A DNA stretch of 64,000 bases. Source: Pseudomonas palleroniana. Lineage in GTDB: Bacteria > Pseudomonadota > Gammaproteobacteria > Pseudomonadales > Pseudomonadaceae. Position numbers and translations under genes: made by a program. Below, piece after piece: positions 15,588 to 25,434 of this stretch. Where the stretch lies: the NCBI RefSeq assembly GCF_003031675.1, contig NZ_PYWX01000053.1, positions 1 through 64,000 of the forward strand, in the 5' to 3' direction. The notes below the pieces were generated by a model that was not told the origin of the DNA, searched no databases, and saw only the letters and a program-made list of their open reading frames with translations. Positions within the stretch are counted from its first letter, which is position 1, and every line of letters starts with the position of its first letter.

Positions 15588-15639
15588 TAGCGGCTTTTTG
15601 TAAAACTGAATCATCTTATTTTCTGAGTCGATAAGAGTA

Positions 15640-15690
15640 AGGTCGGAGGCGTCCCGAAAGGGCACCGATTCCGAGCGAACCTGAAGACCG
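15640..15690 (+). promoter_or_regulatory. Possible S7-binding intercistronic region
   Basis: The 118-base gap between rpsL and rpsG is unusually long for this operon and can fold (GGCGTCCCGAAAGGGCACC and neighbours). In E. coli S7 represses translation by binding the rpsL-rpsG gap. The role here is inferred from position. Confidence 0.35.
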
Positions 15691-15705
15691 TTTGAGGGCT
15701 TATCC

Positions 15706-16176
15706 ATGCCAAGAAGACGCGTAGCAGCCAAGCGCGAAGTGCTTGACGATCCAAAATACGGAAGCCAAATTCTGGCCAAGTTCATGAACCACGTGATGGA
15801 AAGCGGCAAGAAAGCCGTTGCCGAGCGTATCGTTTATGGCGCGCTGGAAAAGGTTAAAGAACGCAAGAACAGCGACCCCCTGGAAATCTTCGAGAAAGCT
15901 CTCGACGCCATCGCTCCGCTGGTCGAAGTGAAGTCGCGCCGTGTAGGCGGTGCTACTTACCAGGTTCCGGTTGAAGTTCGTCCGTCCCGTCGTAACGCTC
16001 TGGCAATGCGCTGGTTGGTAGACTTCGCCCGTAAGCGCGGCGAGAAGTCTATGGCTCTGCGTTTGGCTGGCGAACTGTTGGACGCTGCCGAAGGTAAAGG
16101 TGCTGCTGTTAAGAAGCGTGAAGACGTGCACCGTATGGCTGAAGCTAACAAAGCTTTCTCGCACTACCGCTTCTAA
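15706..16176 (+). CDS. rpsG: 30S ribosomal protein S7
   Basis: S7 nucleates assembly of the 30S head and touches tRNA at the E site. It is 156 residues, with the family start [19 protein letters not shown] and the segment [19 protein letters not shown] near residues 76-94. It is preceded by a structured 118-base gap and followed by fusA after 30 bases. Confidence 0.98.
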
Positions 16177-16206
16177 TTTTAGCTTCACTAATTTTGCGAG
16201 GGCTTT

Positions 16207-18312
16207 ATGGCTCGTACTACTCCGATTAGCCGCTACCGTAACATCGGTATCGTCGCTCACGTGGATGCTGGTAAAACCACCACCACCGAGCGCGTACTGT
16301 TTTACACCGGCAAAAGTCACAAAATGGGCGAGGTGCATGATGGCGCCGCGACCACAGACTGGATGGTTCAGGAGCAGGAGCGTGGTATTACCATTACTTC
16401 TGCTGCCATTACCGCCTTCTGGAAAGGTTCCGAGAAGCAGTACAAAGACGAGCACCGCTTCAACGTAATCGATACCCCAGGCCACGTAGACTTCACTATT
16501 GAAGTTGAACGTTCCCTGCGCGTACTCGATGGCGCTGTCGTTGTGTTCTGCGGTACCTCGGGTGTTGAGCCTCAGTCGGAAACCGTATGGCGTCAGGCCA
16601 ACAAATACGGCGTTCCGCGTCTTGTTTACGTAAACAAGATGGACCGTGCTGGTGCCAACTTCCTGCGCGTGATCGGTCAGATCAAGCAGCGTCTGGGTCA
16701 CACTCCGGTGCCAATCCAATTGGCTATCGGTTCCGAAGACAACTTCCAGGGTCAGATCGATCTGATCAATATGGAAGCTGTTTACTGGAATGACGCTGAC
16801 AAAGGCATGGTTCCTGTTCGCAAGCCTATCCCTGCCGAGCTTCAAGAGCTGGCTGACGAGTGGCGCAACAACATGGTTGAGGCTGCTGCCGAAGCCAGCG
16901 AAGAGCTGATGAACAAGTACCTCGAAGGTGAAGAGCTCACCAACGCGGAAATCAAGGCCGCTCTGCGTCAGCGTACTATCGCTGGCGAAATCGTCCTGGC
17001 TGTTTGCGGTTCTTCCTTCAAGAACAAGGGTGTTCCCCTGGTTCTCGACGCCGTTATCGACTTCCTGCCTGCTCCAACCGACATTCCTGCTATCAAGGGT
17101 TCCAACCCTGATAACGAGGAAGAAGAGATGGAGCGTCATGCTGACGACAGCGAGCCGTTCTCGGCTCTGGCGTTCAAGATCGCTACCGACCCATTCGTGG
17201 GTACCTTGACCTTCGTCCGCGTTTACTCGGGCGTGTTGGCATCCGGCGACGGCGTGATCAACTCGGTTAAAGGCAAGAAAGAGCGCGTGGGTCGTATGGT
17301 GCAGATGCACGCAAACGCCCGTGAAGAGATCAAGGAAGTTCGCGCTGGTGACATCGCGGCCCTGATCGGCATGAAGGACGTCACCACTGGTGAGACTTTG
17401 TGCGACGCTGCCAAGCCAATCATCCTGGTTCGCATGGACTTCCCGGAGCCGGTTATTTCGGTTGCCGTAGAGCCTAAGACCAAGGATGACCAGGAAAAAA
17501 TGGGTATCGCTCTGGGCAAGCTTGCTCAGGAAGATCCATCTTTCCGCGTCAAGACTGATGAAGAGACTGGTCAAACGATCATCTCCGGCATGGGCGAGCT
17601 GCACCTGGACATCCTGGTTGACCGGATGCGCCGTGAGTTCAACGTCGAAGCCAACATCGGTAAGCCTCAGGTTTCCTATCGTGAGCGCATCACGAAGAAC
17701 TGTGAAATCGAAGGCAAGTTCGTTCGTCAGTCCGGCGGTCGTGGTCAGTTCGGTCACTGCTGGATCCGTTTTGCTCCTGCTGACGAAGGTCAGGAAGGTC
17801 TGCAATTCTTGAACGAAGTAGTGGGTGGTGTTGTTCCTAAGGAATACATCCCTGCTATCCAGAAGGGTATCGAAGAGCAGATGAAGAACGGTGTTGTTGC
17901 CGGCTATCCGCTGATCGGCCTGAAAGCAACCGTTTTTGACGGTTCTTACCACGACGTCGACTCCAACGAGATGGCGTTTAAGGTGGCTGCTTCCATGGCA
18001 ACCAAGCAACTGGCCCAGAAGGGCGGTGGTGAGTTGCTTGAGCCAATCATGGCGGTAGAAGTTGTTACACCTGAAGACTATATGGGTGATGTCATGGGCG
18101 ACCTTAACCGTCGTCGCGGCATGATCTTGGGTATGGAAGACACGGTTTCCGGCAAAGTGATTCGCGCCGAGGTTCCGCTGGGTGAGATGTTCGGTTATGC
18201 GACCGACGTTCGCTCCATGTCCCAGGGTCGCGCAAGCTACTCTATGGAATTCAAAAAATACAACACAGCTCCGGCGCACATCGCTGAAACTGTATCCAAA
18301 AAACAAGGCTGA
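16207..18312 (+). CDS. fusA: Elongation factor G
   Basis: Translocation GTPase, 701 residues. The G domain shows the P-loop AHVDAGKTT (residues 17-25), the switch II motif DTPGHVDFT and the base-specificity motif NKMDR; domains II-V follow through the C-terminal YSMEFKKYN. ATG 16207 follows a GAGGG ribosome binding site. A single fusA copy is visible here; some pseudomonads carry a second fusA2 elsewhere. Confidence 0.99.
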   Translation: MARTTPISRYRNIGIVAHVDAGKTTTTERVLFYTGKSHKMGEVHDGAATTDWMVQEQERGITITSAAITAFWKGSEKQYKDEHRFNVIDTPGHVDFTIEVERSLRVLDGAVVVFCGTSGVEPQSETVWRQANKYGVPRLVYVNKMDRAGANFLRVIGQIKQRLGHTPVPIQLAIGSEDNFQGQIDLINMEAVYWNDADKGMVPVRKPIPAELQELADEWRNNMVEAAAEASEELMNKYLEGEELTNAEIKAALRQRTIAGEIVLAVCGSSFKNKGVPLVLDAVIDFLPAPTDIPAIKGSNPDNEEEEMERHADDSEPFSALAFKIATDPFVGTLTFVRVYSGVLASGDGVINSVKGKKERVGRMVQMHANAREEIKEVRAGDIAALIGMKDVTTGETLCDAAKPIILVRMDFPEPVISVAVEPKTKDDQEKMGIALGKLAQEDPSFRVKTDEETGQTIISGMGELHLDILVDRMRREFNVEANIGKPQVSYRERITKNCEIEGKFVRQSGGRGQFGHCWIRFAPADEGQEGLQFLNEVVGGVVPKEYIPAIQKGIEEQMKNGVVAGYPLIGLKATVFDGSYHDVDSNEMAFKVAASMATKQLAQKGGGELLEPIMAVEVVTPEDYMGDVMGDLNRRRGMILGMEDTVSGKVIRAEVPLGEMFGYATDVRSMSQGRASYSMEFKKYNTAPAHIAETVSKKQG

Positions 18313-18342
18313 TTCAGTCCTTTAGGCAAGGAGTTAATTGTC

Positions 18343-19536
18343 GTGGCTAAAGAAAAATTTGATCGTTCCCTACCGCACGTAAACGTTGGCACCATCGGCC
18401 ACGTTGACCACGGTAAAACCACTCTGACCGCTGCTCTGACTCGCGTCTGCTCCGAAGTTTTCGGTTCGGCCGTAGTTGAATTCGACAAGATCGACAGCGC
18501 ACCAGAAGAAAAAGCTCGTGGTATCACCATCAACACTGCGCACGTTGAGTACAACTCGAACATTCGTCACTACGCTCACGTTGACTGCCCAGGTCACGCT
18601 GACTATGTGAAGAACATGATCACTGGTGCTGCCCAGATGGACGGCGCGATCCTGGTTTGCTCGGCCGCTGATGGTCCGATGCCACAAACCCGTGAGCACA
18701 TCCTGCTGTCCCGTCAGGTAGGCGTTCCGTACATCGTGGTTTTCCTGAACAAGGCTGACCTGGTAGACGACGCTGAGCTGCTGGAACTGGTTGAGATGGA
18801 AGTGCGCGATCTGCTGAGCACTTACGACTTCCCAGGCGACGACACTCCGATCATCATCGGTTCTGCTCGTATGGCTCTGGAAGGCAAAGACGACAACGAA
18901 ATGGGTACTACCGCTGTTAAGAAGCTGGTAGAAACTCTGGACAGCTACATCCCAGAGCCAGTTCGTCTGACCGACAAGCCGTTCCTGATGCCAATCGAAG
19001 ACGTGTTCTCGATCTCTGGTCGCGGTACTGTTGTGACTGGTCGTATCGAGCGCGGTATCGTTCGCGTTCAAGACCCGCTGGAAATCGTTGGTCTGCGTGA
19101 CACTACCACCACCACCTGCACCGGTGTTGAGATGTTCCGCAAACTGCTCGACGAAGGTCGTGCTGGCGAGAACTGCGGCGTTCTGCTGCGTGGCACCAAG
19201 CGTGACGACGTTGAGCGTGGTCAGGTTCTGGTTAAGCCAGGTTCGGTTAAGCCGCACACCAAGTTCACCGCAGAAGTTTACGTTCTGAGCAAGGAAGAAG
19301 GCGGTCGTCACACTCCGTTCTTCAAAGGCTACCGTCCACAGTTCTACTTCCGTACTACTGACGTGACTGGTAACTGCCAGCTGCCAGAAGGCGTTGAAAT
19401 GGTAATGCCAGGCGATAACATCCAGATGGAAGTTACCCTGATCAAGACCATCGCAATGGAAGACGGCCTGCGCTTCGCTATTCGTGAAGGCGGCCGTACC
19501 GTTGGTGCTGGTGTTGTAGCTAAAATCATCGAGTAA
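18343..19536 (+). CDS. tuf: Elongation factor Tu
   Basis: Delivers aminoacyl-tRNA to the ribosome as a GTP complex. 397 residues with P-loop GHVDHGKT (residues 19-26), DCPGHADYVKNM switch II and NKAD specificity motif. The start is GTG 18343 after AAGGAG. It closes the str operon with its own terminator. In P. aeruginosa a second, nearly identical copy (tufB) lies upstream of tRNA-Trp; that place is empty in this window, so this may be the only tuf gene. Confidence 0.99.
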   Translation: MAKEKFDRSLPHVNVGTIGHVDHGKTTLTAALTRVCSEVFGSAVVEFDKIDSAPEEKARGITINTAHVEYNSNIRHYAHVDCPGHADYVKNMITGAAQMDGAILVCSAADGPMPQTREHILLSRQVGVPYIVVFLNKADLVDDAELLELVEMEVRDLLSTYDFPGDDTPIIIGSARMALEGKDDNEMGTTAVKKLVETLDSYIPEPVRLTDKPFLMPIEDVFSISGRGTVVTGRIERGIVRVQDPLEIVGLRDTTTTTCTGVEMFRKLLDEGRAGENCGVLLRGTKRDDVERGQVLVKPGSVKPHTKFTAEVYVLSKEEGGRHTPFFKGYRPQFYFRTTDVTGNCQLPEGVEMVMPGDNIQMEVTLIKTIAMEDGLRFAIREGGRTVGAGVVAKIIE

Positions 19537-19569
19537 GCATCTCTCCTGAGATAGCTTCGATGCTTTGAA

Positions 19570-19597
19570 AAGCCCCCGCTCAGCGGGGGCTTTTTTA
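19570..19597 (+). terminator. Terminator of the str operon
   Basis: AGCCCCCGCT, CA, GCGGGGGCT then TTTTTT: a GC-rich stem with a very short loop. The -35 box of the rpsJ promoter begins 6 bases later. Confidence 0.92.
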
Positions 19598-19602
19598 TTG
19601 GG

Positions 19603-19631
19603 TTGACACCTATCTGGGGCGTCTATAGAAT
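19603..19631 (+). promoter_or_regulatory. Sigma-70 promoter of the S10 operon
   Basis: TTGACA (19603-19608), 17-base spacer, TAGAAT (19626-19631). The short leader that follows contains a small hairpin (CGGGTGC/GCGCCCG) before rpsJ. Confidence 0.85.
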
Positions 19632-19693
19632 TGCGCCTCCTTTTAACGGGTGCATTGCGCCCGGTGGGAATAGCAGCCGGAGTCTGAAATCCA

Positions 19694-20005
19694 ATGCAAA
19701 ATCAGCAAATCCGTATCAGGTTGAAGGCTTTTGACCATCGCCTGATCGACCAATCCACCCAGGAAATCGTGGAAACCGCGAAACGTACTGGTGCTCAAGT
19801 GCGTGGTCCAATTCCACTGCCTACCCGTAAAGAGCGGTTCACCGTTCTGGTCTCTCCGCACGTCAACAAAGACGCGCGTGACCAGTACGAGATCCGTACT
19901 CATAAGCGCGTACTGGACATCGTCCAGCCAACGGATAAAACCGTTGATGCACTTATGAAGCTCGATCTGGCGGCCGGTGTGGAAGTACAGATCAGCCTCG
20001 GCTAA
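19694..20005 (+). CDS. rpsJ: 30S ribosomal protein S10
   Basis: S10 is a 30S head protein that doubles as NusE in antitermination, linking ribosomes to NusG-bound polymerase. 103 residues with the family segments [16 protein letters not shown] and [15 protein letters not shown] near residue 40. ATG 19694 is 63 bases downstream of the promoter -10 box. Confidence 0.98.
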
Positions 20006-20086
20006 GACTTGGGTCTTAGTCGTGTAACGCTCTGAAATGGGCGGCCATAGCGGGTGAAAGCCCCGTACACTCATGAGGTTTACAAC

Positions 20087-20722
20087 ATGACTATTGGTGT
20101 AGTCGGTCGTAAATGCGGTATGACCCGTATTTTCACCGAAGAAGGTGTCTCCATTCCGGTCACGGTCATTGAGATCGAGCCGAATCGCGTCACCCAGTTC
20201 AAAACTGAAGAAACCGATGGCTATCGTGCAGTGCAAGTCACTGTCGGCGAGCGTCGTGCTTCGCGCGTGACTTCTGCTCAAGCAGGTCACTTCGCTAAAG
20301 CAAACGTTGCAGCTGGTCGTACTGTCATGGAGTTCCGTCTCGAAGACGGCGACTACCAGGCTGGCGATCTGATCAACGCTGAAATCTTCGCCGCTGGTCA
20401 ACTGGTTGATGTAACCGGTCAGTCCAAGGGTAAAGGCTTCCAGGGTACGATCAAGCGTTGGAATTTCCGTGGCCAAGACAACACTCACGGTAACTCCGTT
20501 TCCCACCGCGTCCCGGGCTCTATTGGCCAGTGCCAGACTCCTGGTCGTGTATTCAAGGGCAAGAAAATGTCCGGTCATATGGGCGCTGAGCGCGTGACCG
20601 TGCAGTCCCTCGAAGTAGTGCGCGTCGACGCTGAACGCAATCTGTTGTTGGTCAAGGGTGCTGTTCCTGGCGCTACTGGCGGCAACCTGGTTGTACGTCC
20701 AGCGGCCAAGGCTCGCGGTTAA
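20087..20722 (+). CDS. rplC: 50S ribosomal protein L3
   Basis: Early-assembly protein that reaches toward the peptidyl transferase centre. The 211-residue product starts MTIGVVGRKCGMTRIF and contains RWNFRGQDNTHGNS, whose glutamine is the one methylated by PrmB in E. coli. An in-frame GTG at 20054 is rejected as start because TGAGG at 20073-20077 is well placed only for ATG 20087. It lies 81 bases after rpsJ and 12 before rplD. Confidence 0.97.
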   Translation: MTIGVVGRKCGMTRIFTEEGVSIPVTVIEIEPNRVTQFKTEETDGYRAVQVTVGERRASRVTSAQAGHFAKANVAAGRTVMEFRLEDGDYQAGDLINAEIFAAGQLVDVTGQSKGKGFQGTIKRWNFRGQDNTHGNSVSHRVPGSIGQCQTPGRVFKGKKMSGHMGAERVTVQSLEVVRVDAERNLLLVKGAVPGATGGNLVVRPAAKARG

Positions 20723-20734
20723 GGGGAAGCTGAC

Positions 20735-21337
20735 ATGCAATTAAATGTAAATGACGCTCAAGCGATCGAAGTTTCCGAACTGACATTTGGCGGCGAATTC
20801 AACGAGACGCTGGTTCACCAAGCAGTCGTGGCCTACATGGCCGGCGGCCGTCAAGGTAGCAAGCAGCAAAAGACCCGTTCCGACGTTCGTGGTGGCGGTA
20901 AGCGCCCTTGGCGTCAGAAAGGTACTGGCCGTGCTCGTGCCGGTACTATCCGTAGCCCAATCTGGCGTGGCGGCGGTACCACTTTCGCAGCTCGTCCGCA
21001 GGATCACTCGCAGAAGCTCAACAAGAAGATGTACCGCGCAGCTCTGCGCTCCATCCTTGCTGAACTCGTGCGTACCGACCGTCTGGTCGTGGTTCAGGAC
21101 TTCGCTGTTGAAAGCCCGAAAACCAAAGATCTGCTGGGCAAACTGAACGACATGAGCCTGACCGACGTTTTGATCGTGTCGGAAGCTGTTGATCAGAACC
21201 TGTACCTGGCTGCTCGTAACCTGCCACACGTTGATGTACGTGACGTGCAAGGTTCCGATCCAGTTAGTCTGATCGCATACGACAAGGTGTTGATCACCGT
21301 GTCGGCCGTGAAGAAATTCGAGGAGCTGCTGGGATGA
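20735..21337 (+). CDS. rplD: 50S ribosomal protein L4
   Basis: L4 lines the peptide exit tunnel and in E. coli represses its own operon at both transcription and translation levels. 200 residues, with the extended tunnel loop [18 protein letters not shown] near residues 55-75 intact. Its TGA overlaps the rplW start by four bases (ATGA). Confidence 0.98.
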
Positions 21338-21633
21338 ACCAGGAACGCGTATTTAAAGTTCTGCTTGGCCCGCACGTTTCCGAAAAGGCTACGGTTCTGG
21401 CTGACAAGAAAGGCCAGTTCGTTTTCAAGGTTGCAACTGACGCAACCAAGCTGGAAATCAAGAAGGCCGTCGAAAGCCTGTTCAGCGTGAAAGTAGAGCG
21501 TGTTACTACCCTGAACGTTTTGGGTAAGAGCAAGCGCACTGCTCGCGGTCTGGGCAAGCGTAATGACTGGAAGAAGGCAGTTATCTCCCTTCAGCCAGGC
21601 CAAGATCTCGATTTCAGCAGCAGTGCTGAGTAA
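21334..21633 (+). CDS. rplW: 50S ribosomal protein L23
   Basis: L23 sits at the tunnel exit and is the docking site of trigger factor and SRP. 99 residues, starting [19 protein letters not shown], with the conserved [17 protein letters not shown] segment. It starts within the rplD stop codon. Confidence 0.97.
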
Positions 21634-21647
21634 GGAAGGGGTGCATC

Positions 21648-22472
21648 ATGGCAATCGTTAAATGCAAACCGACTTCCCCTGGCCGCCGTTTTGTGGTCAA
21701 GGTGGTCAACCAGGAGCTGCATAAAGGCGCTCCTCACGCACCGCTGCTCGAGAAGAAATCGAAGTCTGGTGGTCGTAACAACAATGGTCGTATTACCACT
21801 CGTCACATCGGTGGTGGCCATAAGCAGCATTATCGTCTGGTCGACTTCCGTCGCAACGACAAAGATGGCATCGCTGCCACTGTCGAGCGTATCGAATACG
21901 ATCCAAACCGTACTGCTCACATCGCTCTGCTGCTGTACGCAGATGGCGAGCGTCGCTACATCATCGCCCCTAAAGGCGTGAGCGCTGGCGACCAGCTGAT
22001 CGCAGGTGCTCTGGCACCGATCAAGCCGGGCAACGCTCTGCAACTGCGCAACATTCCAGTTGGTAGCACCGTACACGGCATCGAATTGAAGCCAGGTAAA
22101 GGCGCGCAAATCGCTCGTTCCGCTGGTGCTTCGGCTCAGCTGATCGCTCGTGAAGGTGTCTACGTGACCCTGCGTCTGCGTTCTGGTGAGATGCGTAAAG
22201 TGCTGGCTGAATGCCGTGCGACCCTGGGCGAAGTCTCGAACTCCGAGCACAGCCTGCGTTCGTTGGGTAAAGCTGGTGCCAAACGCTGGCGTGGCGTTCG
22301 CCCAACCGTTCGTGGTGTTGCCATGAACCCGGTTGACCACCCACACGGTGGTGGTGAAGGTCGTACCTCTGGTGGTCGTCATCCGGTATCGCCATGGGGC
22401 TTCCCGACTAAGGGCGCGAAGACTCGTGGTAATAAGCGTACCGACAAAATGATCGTCCGTCGTCGCAAGTAA
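21648..22472 (+). CDS. rplB: 50S ribosomal protein L2
   Basis: One of the most conserved ribosomal proteins, needed for subunit joining and peptidyl transferase activity. 274 residues, with the C-terminal motif [14 protein letters not shown] that carries the conserved histidine (E. coli H229). ATG 21648 follows AAGGAAGGGG. Confidence 0.98.
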
Positions 22473-22488
22473 ATAGAGGGATACGACA

Positions 22489-22764
22489 GTGCCACGTTCT
22501 CTGAAAAAAGGTCCTTTTATTGATCTTCACCTACTGAAGAAGATCGAAGTGGCGGCGGAAAAGAACGATCGCAAACCAGTTAAGACCTGGTCGCGTCGTT
22601 CGATGATCCTGCCACAAATGGTCGGTCTGACCATCGCAGTACACAACGGTCGTCAACACGTCCCAGTTCTCGTTAACGAAGACATGGTCGGCCACAAACT
22701 GGGCGAGTTCGCCGGTACCCGCACTTATCGTGGGCACGTGGCAGACAAGAAAGCCAAGCGTTAA
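22489..22764 (+). CDS. rpsS: 30S ribosomal protein S19
   Basis: S19 pairs with S13 in the 30S head near the A-site tRNA. 91 residues: PRSLKKGPFIDLHLLKK at the start and GHKLGEFAGTRTYRGH near the C-terminus. The start codon is GTG 22489. Confidence 0.97.
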   Translation: MPRSLKKGPFIDLHLLKKIEVAAEKNDRKPVKTWSRRSMILPQMVGLTIAVHNGRQHVPVLVNEDMVGHKLGEFAGTRTYRGHVADKKAKR

Positions 22765-22775
22765 GGGGTTAGGAA

Positions 22776-23108
22776 ATGGAAGTAGCCGCTAAGTTGTCGG
22801 GCGCTCGAATCTCCGCCCAGAAAGCCCGCTTGGTCGCCGACCAGATCCGCGGGAAGAAGGTGGGCGAAGCGCTCAACCTGTTGGCTTTCAGCAGTAAGAA
22901 AGCCGCCGAGATCATGAAGAAAGTGCTGGAGTCGGCCGTAGCCAACGCCGAGCATAACGAAGGCGCAGACGTTGATGACCTGAAAGTCAGCACCGTTTTC
23001 GTTAACGAAGGGCGTTCGCTGAAGCGCATCATGCCACGTGCCAAAGGCCGTGCTGATCGCATCGTCAAGCGGTCTTGCCATATCACTGTCAAGGTTGCTG
23101 ACAAGTAA
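22776..23108 (+). CDS. rplV: 50S ribosomal protein L22
   Basis: L22 extends a beta-hairpin into the exit tunnel, a macrolide-resistance site; the hairpin tip sequence [16 protein letters not shown] looks normal. 110 residues starting [20 protein letters not shown]. It is 13 bases before rpsC. Confidence 0.97.
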
Positions 23109-23121
23109 CGGAGTCGAAGAG

Positions 23122-23808
23122 ATGGGTCAGAAAGTACATCCCATTGGCATTCGCCTGGGAATCGTCAAGGAGCACACCTCCGTCTGGTACGCAGACGGTC
23201 GGACTTATGCGGACTACTTGTTCGCTGATCTGAAGGTGCGTGAGTATCTCCAAGACAAACTAAAAAGCGCGTCCGTAAGCCGTATCGATATCCATCGTCC
23301 GGCCCAAACTGCACGTATCACCATCCACACCGCTCGTCCAGGTATCGTTATCGGGAAGAAAGGTGAAGATGTTGAGAAACTGCGTCAGGACCTGACCAAG
23401 CAAATGGGTGTGCCTGTGCACATCAATATCGAAGAGATCCGCAAGCCGGAGCTCGACGGTATGCTGGTTGCGCAGAGCGTAGCTCAGCAGCTGGAGCGTC
23501 GCGTAATGTTCCGTCGCGCTATGAAGCGTGCCGTACAGAACGCAATGCGCATTGGTGCCAAAGGCATCAAAATCCAAGTGAGCGGTCGTCTCGGCGGTGC
23601 TGAAATCGCACGTACTGAATGGTATCGCGAAGGTCGTGTGCCACTGCACACCCTGCGTGCCGACATCGACTATGCCAACTACGAAGCTCACACCACTTAC
23701 GGTGTGATCGGTGTAAAGGTTTGGATCTTCAAAGGCGAAGTAATTGGTGGTCGCCAAGAAGAACTGAAACCACAAGCACCAGCGCCTCGTAAAAAAGCTG
23801 CTAAGTAA
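23122..23808 (+). CDS. rpsC: 30S ribosomal protein S3
   Basis: S3 forms part of the mRNA entry channel and has helicase-like activity. 228 residues; an N-terminal KH domain with the RNA-binding loop [10 protein letters not shown] (about residues 72-81) is followed by the C-terminal S3 domain and a short Lys/Pro/Ala tail. ATG 23122 (MGQKVHPIG) is the family start; an upstream in-frame ATG at 23038 lies inside rplV and is rejected. Confidence 0.97.
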
Positions 23809-23820
23809 GGGGTACGCCAA

Positions 23821-24234
23821 ATGTTGCAACCTAAGCGTACGAAGTTCCGCAAGCAGATGACAGGCCACAACCGTGGTCTGGCTCAGCGCGGTAGCAAAGT
23901 CAGCTTCGGCGAGTTCGCGCTGAAGTCTGTAGCTCGTGGTCGTCTCACCGCTCGTCAGATCGAGTCAGCGCGTCGTGCTCTGACCCGTCACGTAAAACGT
24001 GGTGGCAAGATCTGGATCCGTGTATTCCCGGACAAGCCGATTTCCAAAAAACCTCTCGAGGTTCGGATGGGTAAAGGTAAGGGTAACGTGGAATACTGGG
24101 TTGCCCAGATTCAGCCAGGCAAAGTCCTGTATGAAATCGAGGGTGTTTCTGAAGAGCTGGCGCGTGAGGCTTTCGCCCTGGCTGCTGCAAAGCTGCCGCT
24201 CGCCACCTCCTTTGTTAAACGGACGGTGATGTGA
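23821..24234 (+). CDS. rplP: 50S ribosomal protein L16
   Basis: L16 helps position A-site tRNA. 137 residues, starting [19 protein letters not shown], with [22 protein letters not shown] near residue 80-100. The TGA stop shares its last base with the rpmC ATG. Confidence 0.97.
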
Positions 24235-24425
24235 TGAAAGCGAATGAACTTCGTGAAAAATCCGCACAGCAGCTGAACGAGCAACTGCTCGGCCTGCTGC
24301 GCGACCAGTTCAATCTGCGTATGCAGAAAGCAACTGGCCAGTTGGGGCAGTCTCATCTGCTCTCGCAAGTTAAGCGTGACATCGCTCGCGTGAAGACTGT
24401 GCTCAACCAGCAGGCAGGTAAGTGA
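24234..24425 (+). CDS. rpmC: 50S ribosomal protein L29
   Basis: Small helical tunnel-exit protein of 63 residues: [18 protein letters not shown] with two antiparallel helices. The GTG at 24231 is in frame, but ATG 24234, coupled to the rplP stop, gives the usual start MKANEL. It is 2 bases from rpsQ. Confidence 0.96.
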
Positions 24426-24427
24426 TC

Positions 24428-24694
24428 ATGGCTGAAGCCGAAAAGACTGTCCGTACGCTGACTGGCCGTGTTGTCAGCGACAAGATGGACAAAACCATCA
24501 CCGTTCTGATCGAGCGTCGCGTTAAGCACCCGATCTACGGTAAATATGTTAAGCGTTCGACTAAGCTGCACGCGCACGACGAAACCAATCAGTGCCACAT
24601 CGGCGACAAAGTCACTATTCGTGAAACTCGTCCGCTGGCCAAGACCAAGTCTTGGGCACTGGTTGATGTTCTCGAACGCGCTGTGGAAGTCTAA
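24428..24694 (+). CDS. rpsQ: 30S ribosomal protein S17
   Basis: Primary 16S rRNA-binding protein, 88 residues, OB fold with RTLTGRVVSDKMDKTITVLIERR. ATG 24428 is preferred to the GTG at 24422 that overlaps rpmC. Last gene of the S10 group; the spc group follows after 23 bases with no terminator, so the two form one transcript here. Confidence 0.96.
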   Translation: MAEAEKTVRTLTGRVVSDKMDKTITVLIERRVKHPIYGKYVKRSTKLHAHDETNQCHIGDKVTIRETRPLAKTKSWALVDVLERAVEV

Positions 24695-24717
24695 GGACTA
24701 GGGGTCGGAGAAATTAT

Positions 24718-25086
24718 ATGATTCAGACTCAATCCATGCTCGATGTGGCCGATAACAGCGGCGCTCGCCGCGTTATGTGCATCAAGGTGCTGGGTGGCTC
24801 CCATCGTCGTTACGCTGGTATCGGTGACATCATCAAAGTTACCGTGAAGGAAGCAATTCCTCGCGGTAAGGTGAAAAAAGGCCAAGTGATGACTGCTGTT
24901 GTAGTCCGCACTCGTCACGGCGTACGCCGTGCAGATGGCTCCATTATCCGCTTTGATGGCAACGCTGCTGTTCTTCTGAACAACAAGCAAGAGCCGATCG
25001 GCACCCGTATCTTTGGGCCAGTGACCCGTGAACTTCGTACTGAGAAGTTCATGAAGATCGTCTCGCTCGCCCCAGAAGTGCTGTAA
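24718..25086 (+). CDS. rplN: 50S ribosomal protein L14
   Basis: L14 lies at the subunit interface and binds the silencing factor RsfS. 122 residues, starting MIQTQSMLDVADNSGARRVMC, with the conserved IGDIIKVTVKEAIPRGKVKKG segment spread over residues 38-58. ATG 24718 follows GGTCGGAGAAATT. Confidence 0.98.
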   Translation: MIQTQSMLDVADNSGARRVMCIKVLGGSHRRYAGIGDIIKVTVKEAIPRGKVKKGQVMTAVVVRTRHGVRRADGSIIRFDGNAAVLLNNKQEPIGTRIFGPVTRELRTEKFMKIVSLAPEVL

Positions 25087-25097
25087 GGAGATCCGAC

Positions 25098-25412
25098 ATG
25101 CAAAAGATTCGTCGTGACGACGAGATCATCGTGATCGCCGGCAAAGACAAAGGTAAGCGCGGTAAGGTGCTGAAGGTTCTCGCTGACGACCGTCTGGTCG
25201 TTGGTGGTCTGAACCTGGTCAAGCGTCATACCAAGCCTAACCCGATGTCGGGCGTACAGGGCGGTATCGTCGAGAAAGAAGCGCCACTGCACGCTTCTAA
25301 CGTCGCCATCTTCAACGGCGAAACCAACAAGGCTGATCGCGTTGGTTTCAAAGTAGAAGACGGTAAGAAAATTCGTGTCTTCAAGTCGACCCAAAAAGCG
25401 GTTGATGCTTGA
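25098..25412 (+). CDS. rplX: 50S ribosomal protein L24
   Basis: Assembly initiator protein for the 50S subunit. 104 residues, KOW motif at the N-terminus (DEIIVIAGKDKGKRGKVLKV) and a loop near the tunnel exit. ATG 25098 follows AAGGAG. Confidence 0.97.
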   Translation: MQKIRRDDEIIVIAGKDKGKRGKVLKVLADDRLVVGGLNLVKRHTKPNPMSGVQGGIVEKEAPLHASNVAIFNGETNKADRVGFKVEDGKKIRVFKSTQKAVDA

Positions 25413-25434
25413 ACACTGCTAGGTAGATAAGACC

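Noticed and set aside
15216..19536. Drug-resistance changes in rpsL or tuf
   Set aside because: rpsL K43 and K88 are wild type, and no unusual residue was noticed in EF-Tu; the rifampicin region of rpoB is also normal.
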